Origin: Gautieria morchelliformis
Lineage: Eukaryota > Basidiomycota > Agaricomycetes > Gomphales > Gomphaceae
DNA length: 64,000 bases
Direction: 5' to 3'
Assembly (NCBI GenBank): GCA_015179125.1
Contig: WHVA01000114.1
Location: 124,001 to 188,000, forward strand
In this document: in pieces, positions 38,162 through 49,863 of the stretch
How positions within the stretch are numbered: the first letter of the stretch is position 1
Layout: every line of letters begins with the position of its first letter
Program-made: the position numbers and the translations under genes
The notes under the pieces: model-generated
What the model saw: only the letters and a program-made list of their open reading frames with translations
What the model was told of the DNA's origin: nothing
Database searches by the model: none

Positions 38162-39044
38162 TCATGCATTCGGCATCCAACCTTCCTTCAAACTTCGCTC
38201 AAGCTTCCTCACCTCCTCCGCACTGGTCGCATTAACAATCGCGGCCTTGACCCGCTCCTTCTCCTCGGCTGTCATCAGTCGACCTGCTTTCCCCGGTGCG
38301 ACCGGTTTGGGCTCGTCCGTTGAAACAGCTATTTTGGTGGAAATACTGGTGACAGTGCTCGAGATGGTTGTCGCTAACGACGTCGGTAGGTCATCTGGGG
38401 TGAGGAACAGTGATTTTGCAGCTGTTCGTTCCTGTAGGGCAATGGCGTGTCAAGGGCGAGTTCGGACGAGGCGTCAACTACACACTTTGTCCCTAATTCT
38501 CTGGAAATCAAGTACTCTCAACGATTTTAGTCTCCATACTAGCCATTCACGATACCACTTGCGCTCCCTTACGGGGTTTCCCACCAGGCTCAGGAATTTT
38601 AACGAGCGAAGCTCCCTCAACGGTTCCAAGTCGCCAAGCTCTGTGACATTGTTGTTTGTGAGCACTATTGTCGTGAGATTGGGTGCGGAAAGATGTAAGG
38701 TTGGAGAAATGGTTGCAATTCGATTGTTCGCAAGGAGCAGTGTGCGCAAGCGTTTTAGTAGTGGCAAGTTGGCAAGAGCAGACAGAGAGTTGTCAGTTAG
38801 GTCAATGGAGTCATGTTGATCCTGACAAAATACTGGGTTCATGAGCTTGCACCACGACATGGCCCGAAAGCGCACCTTGGTGACACCCAGGTTTTCGATG
38901 GTGGGGATTTTGTGACCTGCAAGGGTGTTGTGGGCCTCAAGTAAAGTAGAGCCGGGTGGACGAACCTCGTAGGTCAAGCTGACGCTCCTTGAGAGGGTTG
39001 ATGAACGAGGGTGATTGTGCAATCAGCTCCGGGGTGAGCTTCAT
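38162..39044 (-). CDS. LEA1: U2 snRNP component A' (LEA1), leucine-rich repeat protein
   Basis: Core protein of U2 snRNP that with B'' binds U2 snRNA stem-loop IV. From ATG 39044 it reads MKLTPELIAQSPSFINPLKE then, after an intron, HKIPTIENLGVT. Leucine-rich repeats follow (IDLTDNSLSALANLPLLKRL, LLLANNRIATI, TTIVLTNNNVTELGDL), with the LRR cap FLSLVGNPVRERKWYREW and LRVLDFQRIRDK. The last exon starts ERTAAKSLF and ends with GRLMTAEEKERVKAAIVNAT and a helix SAEEVRKLERSL, matching the U2A' C terminus. Length about 245 residues fits. Stop TGA 38164-38162. Another spliceosome gene, SPF27, lies 15 kb to the right. Confidence 0.93.
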
Positions 39045-40042
39045 AGCCAAAGGTTGAGCGCGTCTAGGGACCGTTGTGGGCGGCCATGGTGTATTACGTG
39101 AGCAGCAAGGACAATAATGTCAGATTTTATGTAACCGGATTTCGAAGAGTATTTCCAGCTTGTGAATCATGAGTGTTTTTGCTCTCAACAGGCGTGTCTA
39201 TAATTTCACTCAGTTTGCTAGTTTGCTACTATATGGTATCTCGCAAAGTTCCTACATACTTACAGCTTACACCGTCAATAAACCGTGTCAGATAAACGCA
39301 GTGATCTTCGAATAGGTATATGGGTTGTAACCAGGAACAGCAACATATGCATAGCCTATTCTTCGTTTACGATATTTCTGACTGCGAGCTGCGAGGATCA
39401 AAGCTAGCGAACAATAGTGAAAGGGGAGCGGAGTCCGAATTTACGTCATAGACGCCGTAACTGTGGCGGAATCCCATTGTCTCGTCCACACAACAAAGAA
39501 CCCTACGCGACTTACTGTTTCTGGTCTCTGCCTACTTGTAATTTTCTTTTTGTGTGACGCTTCGCAAGGCGGTGAGTGCTCGCGTAACTGGCCTTTCCCA
39601 CAGGACAATGGGACTTGCTCTTGACTTCACTCCGTGCCAGCAACTATAAGTACCCCTCTCCACTACCCTCTGGTCCCTCAACAGGATCGGCGAGCCACGA
39701 CTTGTCCTGTCTAATTCTCATACACAGGTCAGTCTGTATCTTGTCACGTTTCACGGCAGTCTCACTCACCCTTGTCTTTCCTCCTTTCCACGTCTACCAG
39801 CCGCTAGGTCAGACACCCGTTGCTTTAAGTTATTTAACGCTCACCCACCCTCTCCAGAATATTTGTTTGCATTTGCACGTCTCCCTTGCCTCCTTTGCAC
39901 TTCACATCACAAGGCCAGGCGCTTCCAACCCACGCATCCAATCCACGCATCCAGCCTCGCGTTCAGCCCCACTCTTAGTCGCCGGTCGATTTTCATCCCA
40001 TTATATACTTTCGCACTCACCTCATATCACCACGACCTCGAC
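39045..40042. promoter_or_regulatory. Upstream region of the BTG-family gene; pyrimidine-rich
   Basis: About 1 kb between two genes transcribed apart. From about 39600 to the ATG at 40043 the plus strand becomes strongly C/T-rich with CACTCACC words, typical of a basidiomycete promoter and long 5' UTR of a well-expressed gene; TATATA at about 40003 is probably inside the leader. An upstream open frame in phase with the gene exists but looks like leader sequence. Confidence 0.45.
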
Positions 40043-41227
40043 ATGTCTTCTTCAACCGACCTTACTTTCGCCCTCTACCACGCTATTGCGTACTTAACTC
40101 GTTCCCTCATTGGCCGCTATTCTGCCACAACCATCGACCTTCTCCACTTCACCCTTGAGCGTAACCTCGCAAAGCAATACGAGAACAACTGGTTCCCCAC
40201 CGACCCCCAGCGTGGTTCCGGTCGTCGCTGTCTCTCTCTGTCCCCCAATGGCACTCCTCCCCGCCCCATCTACTACGCATGCAAGTCCGCGCGCGTCAAC
40301 TGGGAAGACTGGATGACGTGTCTCGGCGGCGTTGAGATGGACCTCTTTGTTGACCCCGGGTGCGTCTCTGCCCGCTTTGGCAAATGGGGCACTAGCGGAG
40401 TCGGCAAAATCTACATCGTCTGGTCGGCAATAACCGACATTAAGAACCCCCAGCAATCCGCACCCCAGAGACAGACTGTCGCACAAAGCCTTGTCGATGA
40501 TGACGACGAAGACGAGCTGTTCAATATGATTGCCGATGAGATCCGCGCCCCTACGTGGATGACCCCCATCCTGGACCAGTTCCCCACCGTCCCGCGACCC
40601 ACAGTCGTTGTCCCATCCCCCTCGCAAGAAGCCCAGACCGAGGACCCCGAGTCAGCCACGTCTGCCTCTACCACGCATTCCAGCCTCCTCTCTGTCGTCA
40701 CGAGGCACTCACGCTCCAGCTCGCGCTCCTCCGACACGAGCTCATCCGCGTTCTCCTTTTCATCCTCCGAGAGTGTGGGCACTGCCGCTACATCCATCTC
40801 CTCTTCGTCTTTCAAGCAGCGTCCCATCACAGCTCGTCAGAACATGAAGTCTCATGCCGCCAGCTCGGCCCTTCTTCCGGCTGCCGCGCTTATCATGCAA
40901 GCGCCAGTGTCCTTCGAAGACGAGGATCAGTTTGACGGTGCTAACACCCCGCTGATGACTCCAAATGGCAAGAATACGCGCCGCGAACGAGCCCGCCAGG
41001 CCCGCGTCCATGTTGATGCTACGAAGACGGACGTCACCCCTTACGATGGTGGAAAGACGACCGTTCTTACTGGGGGCGTGATGCTCGGCATGAAGGCCAC
41101 GGCAGCTCCGATTCCCGCCACTCCCTCAACGCCTCGCTTCTCTGCGACCCCTATGGCCGCCAGTCGCAAGACCGTCTGGAGGAACGCTGCTACTGCTCGC
41201 ATGATCTCTCCCCGCGTCCGCGTCTAA
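40043..41227 (+). CDS. BTG/Tob-family (anti-proliferative) protein
   Basis: A single exon of 394 residues. The N-terminal about 120 residues form a BTG domain: LTFALYHAIAYLTRSLIG, then LERNLAKQYENNWFPTDPQRGSGRRCLSL (box A, with the conserved NNWFP-DP-RGSGYRC pattern), YYACKSARVNW, and LFVDPGCVSARFGKWG (box B region). In animals these proteins recruit the CAF1/CCR4 deadenylase to mRNAs; this role is inferred here. The rest is Ser/Thr/Pro-rich and disordered with an acidic patch (DDDDEDELF), ending basic. ATG 40043 is picked because the domain starts right after it and the upstream in-frame codons look like leader. Codons prefer C at the third position, as in highly expressed genes of this window. 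Confidence 0.88.
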   Translation: MSSSTDLTFALYHAIAYLTRSLIGRYSATTIDLLHFTLERNLAKQYENNWFPTDPQRGSGRRCLSLSPNGTPPRPIYYACKSARVNWEDWMTCLGGVEMDLFVDPGCVSARFGKWGTSGVGKIYIVWSAITDIKNPQQSAPQRQTVAQSLVDDDDEDELFNMIADEIRAPTWMTPILDQFPTVPRPTVVVPSPSQEAQTEDPESATSASTTHSSLLSVVTRHSRSSSRSSDTSSSAFSFSSSESVGTAATSISSSSFKQRPITARQNMKSHAASSALLPAAALIMQAPVSFEDEDQFDGANTPLMTPNGKNTRRERARQARVHVDATKTDVTPYDGGKTTVLTGGVMLGMKATAAPIPATPSTPRFSATPMAASRKTVWRNAATARMISPRVRV

Positions 41228-41800
41228 CCGTTTAGAATTCTGCACAGAATCACGATTATCAACTTGAACACAGGATGTCATCCTCACGCCCCCACTTTCG
41301 CCCCTACACTGTGATATAACGTCAACTTCTTCCTACTGTGTCATTTTTACCGCCTTTTCCTTCGAACTCGACAACTCTTTTCAAAGCATCATATTTGCAT
41401 TCCCCGACCCGTGCCCGGGGGACTAGCGGCTGTAGCATTTCCACACACCAAGGACTCGGACTTCTTTCCGACCCACATACCTCTATAGTTTAGCATTCCA
41501 TTTATGTCTACTCTGGCTCGCCTCCTCTCCATTGTTTCCACTATCAAAACACCCGTAGCTTCATACTTACTCATGTGCAACTCTACCTCTGTTTTAACAA
41601 AGTCCGTTCACTGCAGCTTTCGTCCGCGCTTTTTGGCAAATTGACTAAAGTCATGTGTGACGCCTTCCATACGAATGAGCAGATTTATCCAAAGTCAAGC
41701 CATTAAGTCCTTTGGCCGCCGCAACCTCACAATTGGGTCAAGTCCGTAAACGGGTCACAACGTGACGCGCCTTTGCGTGTGACACTCCGGCTGGTCAATC
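41228..41800. other. Intergenic region, pyrimidine-rich
   Basis: About 570 bp with the 3' UTR of the BTG gene and the promoter of the complex I gene. No coding support. Confidence 0.5.
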
Positions 41801-42949
41801 ATGGCTTGTAGATTCGCTTTACGGCCTGGTAGGTCGACGAGTGCGATAAAATCTTACTCTCCTCGTATTACTGCGGTAGGCGTCCGTGGGATACACACTT
41901 CTAATCCAACTTGCCAAGGTGTGTTTCCCGCTTTATATCATGCCAAGTTCTGAGCCCGCTTGTAGCTACGGCCACTGGCTCTCCTTTCACTGAACCCACT
42001 TCGCCTAACCCGGCGTTGACAAGACACGGCGAAACCACTCCACGCCTTCATTCCTATGGTTCCTACCTTCTCCAAAGTCTTCCCAAATTTATCCAACAGT
42101 TCTCCGTCCTCCGCGACGAGCTTACGCTACACGTCTCACCCAGTGGGCTCCTTCCTGTTCTTACCTTCCTCCGTGATCATTCGCAGTGCCAATTCAAGGC
42201 ATGCATGGATGTCAGTGGAGTAGACTATCCGTCCAGACACAAGCGCTTCGAGGTCGCGTATCACTTGCTGAGCGTGAGGTATGCGGCGAGGATCCGTGTC
42301 AAGACCTATGCTGGCGAGGTGGATGCCATTCCCAGTGCGACAGGCCTCTTCCGGAGCGCAGATTGGTGTGTTGTGCGCTGTGTTTGACTCTGACTTGCTG
42401 ACGTGCAGACGCTCCAGGTTCGAGAGGGAAGTGTGGGATATGTATGGTATATTCTTCGAGGGCCATCCTGACCTGTGAGTGTCTGCCGTATAGTTGTTGC
42501 TTCCGTGCTGATCCATATTTAGACGCCGGATTCTCACGGACTATGGTGCGTATATATCTGCGGCCTCGCATTGTGGCTCTTTCGTAGTCTGAATTTGGTA
42601 AAATATCAGGATTTGAGGGACACCCCTTGCGGAAGGACTTCCCTCTGACCGTACGTTTTTTTCCCTCTGCATCTCCAGTCCGTAGTTTCCTCTGTTTCTA
42701 GGGCTACACCGAGGTCCGATACGATGAAGAGCGGAAACGAGTGGTCTACGAACCCTTACAGCTCACACAGGCTTTCCGGTTCGTTTCTTGGACGATCACA
42801 CGTCTAGGTTTACTTACCTACCTGCCTTCAGCAACTTTGAAGCTCAGTCACCGTGGGAGATGGTCGGCGACGGTACGGAGGCGGTGCGACCTGAAGAATT
42901 AAAGCCAGCACCGCCTCCACCGCCCGAAAAGGAGGAAGTGAAGAAATGA
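41801..42949 (+). CDS. NADH:ubiquinone oxidoreductase 30-kDa subunit (NDUFS3 / NuoC), mitochondrial
   Basis: Core peripheral-arm subunit of complex I. Small first exons encode a presequence (MACRFALRPG...RGIHTSNPTCQ), then YLLQSLPKFIQQFSVLRDELTL, FLRDHSQCQFKACMDVSGVDYP (family signature), [74 protein letters not shown], split by short introns, and the final LQLTQAFRNFEAQSPWE. The [20 protein letters not shown] blocks are diagnostic. The C terminus is Pro/Glu/Lys-rich. The first intron starts only 28 bp after the ATG, and a second intron soon follows; both keep frame. TGA 42947-42949. Confidence 0.95.
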
Positions 42950-43330
42950 TTAGCTGGGGGAAATGTAGCTTGCTATTTGAACAAATTATTATCGTTACAG
43001 CCGTAGATCGTGATTTATTAGAAGGACTTCTTTCAGTAAGCGCCGAGGTTGTCGCCGCACCCAAGTTGGCACAACAGCCAACGACCCAAGTTTGCGATTC
43101 AGCAATTGTGCTCTGCCAGCTATTAGGACTCAGCTGTAAGCAAGCCAGTCTCTCGTTTAGATAGTTGACATCTCTGAAGTTTTCTGATTCCATCCGCCCA
43201 ATCATCCTGTTCTCCTGCCACTATTTCACGACTCATACCATACATCAGACTTTTTTTGGGGAGAGGACCCTGTCTTATTCACAATAGGAACTCACGTCGG
43301 CACGTACAACGACACGCGTTTATCGCATGT
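42950..43330. other. Intergenic region
   Basis: About 380 bp between complex I gene and the large low-complexity gene, same strand. No motif recognised. Confidence 0.45.
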
Positions 43331-46300
43331 ATGGCGGATACTCAACCGTCCGGGACTAGTACTACTGAACCAGCTGTTGCCACTCCTATCAAAAATTTGA
43401 GCTTGGAGGAGGGTGAACCGGTGAAAGGGGAGGAGGAGGAGAGTGAGGAGGTAAAGGCGACGGATGTGCATAACGTACAGGAGTGTGCGCCGCCGCACGA
43501 GCGCGGAAACGCGGTCGAGCCGCGAGCGAGCCACGATGCACCACAGGCGAAACGCCACAGCGCAGGGGACAATGGAGGACCGGAACCCTGTGTCGCAGAT
43601 CACCCCTCTTCCTTAAGAATGGATTCCATATCTGGCCATGACCCAGCTAGCCACACCGACGACGATGCCACATCGTTGGCCCACGAGTCCCCACCAGCTC
43701 GCACCTCCCCTCCTCCATCCCATTCGTCTACTGAGCCAAATACCTCGGCACAGCCACAGCCACAGGCTCCGTTGAAGCGATTTACCTCTGTCAACATCAG
43801 TAAGCGATTTCTGGAGAAAACCTCTTCAACGTCTGGCACACCTTTGGGAGGAAGCCCCCTGGCTAATCACACCTCTGGCGCTGGGAATTCAGGCGCGTCG
43901 GGACCACGAAGAGGCCCAAGTCCAGGCTGTATGTTGCCATTTCTTACTGTGGTACTACCGACGCTCGAATTAACTTTACTGCTCTAGCACGGTCGCCTTC
44001 GACTGATCGACCTGCGTCTTCTCGGCTAGTCACCACAAAGCTCACCGCCGTCGCCCAGCCTTCGGCTGCATCGACTTCTGGTTGGTTGCGCTCCACTCCT
44101 GGTGCTAGTGCGACACCTACTCCGTCACCCTCCTCACCGCAACCATCGGCAAACGACGCCAGCACAGTATCCCCCGCAGCAGCACCGACACTACAGCAAT
44201 CGTTGAAACGTCGACCAGGCGAGTCTTCCGCTCCGAATGGCTCGACAGTATCAGCTGCGACATCATCTGCGCAGCAGCATGGTATAAAGCCGGTATGGGG
44301 TAGAGTACCACCTGCTCCTCTCAAAGGTGACCTGGCGCGTGGTCCCCCTGGTAAGGAGATACAGAATGATTTTCCTACGGCCGCAGAAGCCGCGCACGGT
44401 ATGTGTCTTTTTTCATGCCTACGCCCTTGAACAGTCACTGCGATAAAGTCTGACATATGGCGCTTTCCATGGCAACATTTCTGCCTTATTCGGGCTCGAA
44501 TTGAACAGGCCGCAAAACCAAGGTTTTGAAGGCGCAACTCGCAGCGGAGACAGCCGCAGCACAGACCGCAGCGCAGAAGCAGGCTATGATCGAGACGGCC
44601 GCTGCGTTCCGAGGGGCCCATTTAGACGCAAATGCACGTCATTGGGATGAGGTATTTGAAGACTTGATTTGACGATCGTTTAACGGCCCTGACGCGGTGT
44701 GCTACAGATGGAGGATGAGGACACCGATTTCTTGGCGGGTGTCATCGAATTCGGCGATGGGACACAGTACAAAATTGAACATAAGACAGAAGTGACCGCC
44801 TCCCAGGATGCACCTCTCTCAGATGCGAACTCCCCACCAGCCAAAGAGGCTAGCCAGGCGCATACTCCAGTAGCCAAGGAGGAGCGTTTTGGCGAAGACA
44901 TTGGTCGCAATTGGCCGAGGGCGCGAACATCTCCTGTTCGGTCTATAGCGTCCAGTTCGCTGCCTCCACGACCGGCTCCGTTACAGCATCCTTCCCCCAC
45001 TGATGCGACTGCCTCTGAGTCAACCCATTCTCACCATGACGGTACCTCGCCAACGTCGCGTGTTTTGTTCAATGAACGGTCGAACCGTCTGGAGCCATGG
45101 TCCAATGCCAAGGCGCGATTAGGACCACCCCCAGTTTCCACCATGCCTCGCCGGGATGGTCGTGAAGATCATTCGCCCACCGCTTCTATGCGGCAGCCAC
45201 CTGCACCACAAATACAAGGTAGAGACGCACCGCCGCATTTCATGCATCCATCTGGGAACGTCCAGCTACTGCAGAAGGGCGCACCGGGCTCCGATGCCCC
45301 TTGGAAGGGAGGTATGTCGCGGGGTTTGGGACATGGGCCTGAACGCGGCCGGTGGAGTGACGGCCCTGGATCCCGGGGTCCTCCCAAGGAGGACGACCAT
45401 CCGCTGGATCAGCGCCGACGAGATAGTATGAGCAGTTCTGACGCACCTGGTCTGCCCCCTCGTGACCGCTCGCGAGGTCGTGAGGGCAGATGGGACACGG
45501 GCATTGTTCCGCAGGGGCGTGATATTGATCACGATCGAGAGCGAGAGCGTCGTAATTCGCATGTAGGCCGGCCACCACCTCCGACACTCCCGCCTTCGTT
45601 AGCACGCGACCGGTCGCGGGATGCTGGACGACAACACCTTTCTCACCCCTCGCGGATGCCACCACCCCCCGTACCGCCGTTGCGCGGTGCACCTGGACGA
45701 GACTTGCCCCCTCACACTTCGCATGTCCGGCCAGCGATGACCTCACCATCTGCATCTGTGCTTTCACTAATGTCACCTTCTTCTGACCATGCACAATCAG
45801 TTTCGTCAGTCCCGGCTGTCCCTGCTTCCGGCGAGAACGGGGTGGATAAGGATGCTCTGGTAAAGGATGCCATGCAAGTCGCTCTTGAGCGGGCGAAAAA
45901 GCGGAAGCAGGAGGGCGAAGCAGAGGAGAAACGCAGATCGGAGGCGGCCGAGAGGGCTAAAAAGAAAGCCGAGGCACTAGCCGCATCTCAGGAGGAGAAG
46001 AAAAGGACACAAGCGACGCCGTCCAATGAAAAGGGCGAACAGGTTGCAAAGGTTCGTCATGAATATTGTTTCTCATACTCTATACTTATTATACGTGCCA
46101 AGCTACCCACGCAAGAAGCTGAGAAGCCTCTTTCAAGGCAAAATGGACGGGAACTACCTGATATACCCCAAGGGGGAGCTCGGGGCGACCAGCAGACAAA
46201 ACCCCCACCTACAGGGGTCCGTCCTGTAGCACCTCACGTCCATCCTAATCTTGCGCCACCTGCACCACGACGGCCATCTATCCCTCCTGGCCCTACGCCT

Positions 46301-49300
46301 GCGTCGCGAGCTGACTCTTGGAGAAGTAAAGCGGCTCCAGTCCCATCTGTCTCCACTCGCCCATCGGAGCAGCCAGTGCAAGGTGCTGTCGTGCAAGGTG
46401 CCGCCGTGCAAGGTGCCGCCGTGCAAGGTGCCGCCGTGCAAGGTGCTGCCATGCAAGGTGCTGCCGTGCAAGGTTCTCTTCCCCCCACTACCGAACTTCT
46501 GGAGCTGGATCTATCAGTCAGACCCGACGAAACTATTGAGATCGTGGATTTCTGCGACTTAGAGAAGTTGTTGGGTGCTTCAGCATTGCCAGAGACGCCT
46601 GTTCCTTCTGCCGAACCCTCCCCGGAATACCCACCCACCTCGTCGTCGGTCCGCTCTAGGCGTCCTATTGCGAGCGATTACTTCGACGATCGCCCTGTAG
46701 ACCCTCGTCGGTCCCCACCTTCGGTCAAGACTGAGCAGCCTTCTTGGCGACGGCCCGTGTCTATATCATCCGCAGTTGTGGGCGAAGAGCTTCGGACACA
46801 GACAATGCCAATATTCGCAGACGATGAGCAGCCTCCATCCCATGATGCTGCTTCAAGTGGCGAAACCAAATCTTCTCCCTCGCCAACTACTACACCCCAA
46901 CCCTTCAAGCGCCATTCGCCACAGGGGGATCAAACTTCGTCAAGCTCAACGTCGCAGTCTGCACACGTCTCTCCTGCCATGATGACGTTGCGATCCCCAC
47001 GCATGCTGTCACATTTCAAGGAGGCCCCAATGTCGACGTTAACAGACACCATGTCGCGTATCAAGGGCGCACTAGACGGCATGCAATCTCAGGACATATC
47101 TACCCCAGTTTTATCCAAAGAGGTGAACGAAAAGGCTCCTGAACATCGTGGCCTGGCAGCACCGTCTGTGGCTAAAGTTAATGTGAATGAGACACTCACA
47201 GGGTCATGGCGTGAACAGCGGGAACCACGCTTGGCAGTATCGCCACAAGTCACGATGATTATCTCGCCCCCTCCAACTCGGCCCGTGGTAAAAGAAGTAT
47301 TTGACGTTACTTGTCTGGCACCCCCACGATCACCTAAACCAGCGTGGAATGCTTTTGTAGTGAAGCTTCCTAAAGAATCTCGCTCTCGAGACGCTGTCTC
47401 CAGAAAGCAACTCCATTTCTGGAACCTTCCACACCCTCCTGTTCGATGGGATATTCTCTCTTGGGATCCCCCAGTGGAAGGCATGAATAAGCGGGAGCTA
47501 TCTCGTGATGAGATTTTTCACAGGAAATACGCCGTGAGACCAGGTAAAATCCGTGTGTTATTGCCAGACAGACCGATAGTAAAATCTACAGTGGTGGAGA
47601 TCAATTCATCCTCGGAATCTTTGAATGCCACGTCGCGACAAGCACTTGTCACTGCGGCTGGTGTCAAGATCAGATTACCCTCGGGAAACCCGTCCATCAA
47701 GCAGAATGCAGTTATCCCTGCTTACCCGGCGTCAGTTGATCGTCATCGAGATGCTTCCATACCATCATGGCGTAGATCTGCGACGCCATTGACCCCACTC
47801 AAGAGGGATCGACAGAATATCGCGACGGCGAATGCCAGTTCTGTAGATCAATTAAATACGACCAGTCGTTCACCACCACCGGAGCCATCTACACCTCTCC
47901 CTCAGTTCGCCAAACCCAAAACTAGTACACCACCCAGACCTTCATCCGCACATTCCGCCACGGTGTCACTTCCCACCATATCGTCTCCTCATGCCAAATC
48001 GCCCTCAAAACGACCTTTTGGACGAGATGTTGCTTTTTTCAGGACATCGCGAGGCGATCCTGAGGCAGACAATAACAGGCCTTTCCCACGGTTTACTGTG
48101 ACCAGTGAACTAGATGCCGGAGAGTCCGTAGATCCTACCTCGGTCAAAGAACACACTGTAGTCAAGGCTTCCGATGACTCTGCACAGTTAGGAACAACTA
48201 GTTTTATAGGGCGGTCGCCGAGAGGGTTTCCTGGGGAGTTCCTGCCTCACCACGTAGATAGCAAAGTCGAGAGCAAGAGCTCTGATGATTCGGTGAGCTT
48301 GTGTTCCGAATCGTTATCTTAAGAGCTTACTCATTCAACGTCCGCTTTTCAGAGACCTGGAACTAGGCCTGTGACCCCGCTACCCACTCATCCCAGTTCC
48401 GCGTGGGGTAAATCTCCCCTAAGCTTTCCTGTGAAAGATGTCTCCGCCAGAAGTGCTCCCGATCCAGAGCATTTGAAAGCAGTCTGGTCGCAGGCTCCGG
48501 GTCGGCCTATAGGAAGCACTTCAAACTCACTCAAGGGTATAGCAGATGACCTCCCGTCCATTCTTTTTACTGTCCAGGACATGAAGTCTGAGGACTGCGA
48601 AACACCCCCACCTACAGCTCCAGTCGCACCACCGTCTCGATTGTCTCTCCAAGAAGTGACAAGAGCATTTCAACAAGTTCCAGATGCACCTCCACAGAGT
48701 ACATCGTCTCGTCAATCGTCGTATGCTCAAACCCCACTTCTTTCTTCGGGAAGCGCGCAAACCCATCGCTCGAACCAACCTGTCGCGATTTCACTCCCGC
48801 CCCAACACAGCGTTCGTCCGTCCTTCGCGCCTTACCCCCATTCCATTGTTGGTCACTCTCCCAGTCCGACTATGATGTATGGCCCGGGTATTCCAAGTCC
48901 TGTCGCGCATCATCGAATGGCCATAAGCGGTCCGTCACCGCCTATTTCACATGGGATGTGGCTCCCTACACCCCCGCAGCCTCCTTCACAACCCGGCTCT
49001 TTCATGCGTCCAGGGGGTGTCCCGCCACCCCCGCAGATGATGTATCCATCGCCCGCTCCTGGTACGTCTCCGGGAGTACCAGGTAATATGATGCATCGTC
49101 GCATGTCAGTTGTTAGTCCTGGTGGCGTGCCTCCCCCTCCGGCTCCAAGCATGTATCACGGTCACCCGATGGATATGCAAAGTCATATGCATGCTCGATC
49201 GCCACATTTGGGCCATGCGCATGCTGTTGGTCATCCAGTGCAACATATGCATGTAGGGCATATGTTCCCATCACCGCAAGCTGGGCAAGCCCCAGCCATG

Positions 49301-49432
49301 TATGCAGTCCCTGTTGGGGCAGGGAGAGGCGGCGTGGTCCCACGTCCAGGCTACGAAGGCTACCCACCGGTACCGCCCCATAACGCTAGCTATCAACCAG
49401 TGCCAAGCACATCGTTTGTGTTTCAATCATAA
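43331..49432 (+). CDS. Very large low-complexity protein with a conserved N-terminal block and pentapeptide repeats
   Basis: About 1900 residues from a few exons, including one of about 3.6 kb. The N terminus is acidic/Ser/Pro-rich; then comes a basic KRFTSVNISKRFLEK, a block that looks structured (EIQNDFPTAAEAAHG, FRGAHLDANARHWDEMEDEDTDFLAGVIEFGDGTQYKI), RD/RS-rich stretches, a coiled-coil run of Lys/Glu/Ala around 45870-46020 (ALERAKKRKQEGEAEEKRR), seven tandem copies of a (A/V)QGA(A/V)-type unit at 46376-46480, a more ordered C-terminal segment (WNAFVVKLPKESRSRDA), and a final Pro/His/Met-rich tail. Such composition suggests an RNA-binding or condensate-forming scaffold, but I do not recognise the family. 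ATG 43331 chosen over an upstream in-frame ATG (43256) because MADTQPSG begins the acidic region. An intron-like stretch around 46050-46110 reads through in frame (YCFSYSILIIRAKL); splicing there is possible. Confidence 0.75.
46376..46480 (+). repeat. 15-bp tandem repeat encoding AVQGA-type pentapeptides
   Basis: Six near-identical 15-bp units (GTGCAAGGTGCCGCC with T/C and A/G variants) followed by one diverged unit, all in frame. The near identity at third positions points to recent slippage or unequal exchange. Confidence 0.9.
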
Positions 49433-49863
49433 CTCATGTTTATTCCACAGCTGTTCATTTTGACGCATTTTTTCCTGTCTCGACTGTATATCGATGCACA
49501 TTTTACTTCTGTGGTCGCGAATTATAATAACAATTACGCAACATGAACGTGGTCGAGATTTCGCGTGAGACATTACTTGCACATATCCAGAAATTGTGTA
49601 TCGCCCGACAGGCAGCAATGCTTTAAGAAGAACAAGAGGTGCTCTTGCATGGCCGCTGAGCTAGTATTAAGTGGCATGTAGCTACACGAGTAAACTAGAC
49701 GATCTAATGTTCAACGACTGTGAACGCGAATGATGGCGTGGAAACCTATGGTCCTGTGGTTACGAATCCTTTATACGAGTCATATACACGGTAATAGCTC
49801 GCGCGAGAAGTAAAGCATCTAGTTATGGTGTCGTATCTCTCCAATTAGATGGCAAACCAGAGG
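49433..49863. other. Convergent intergenic region
   Basis: About 430 bp between the large gene and the convergent succinyl-CoA ligase gene; should contain both 3' UTRs. No coding signal found. Confidence 0.5.
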
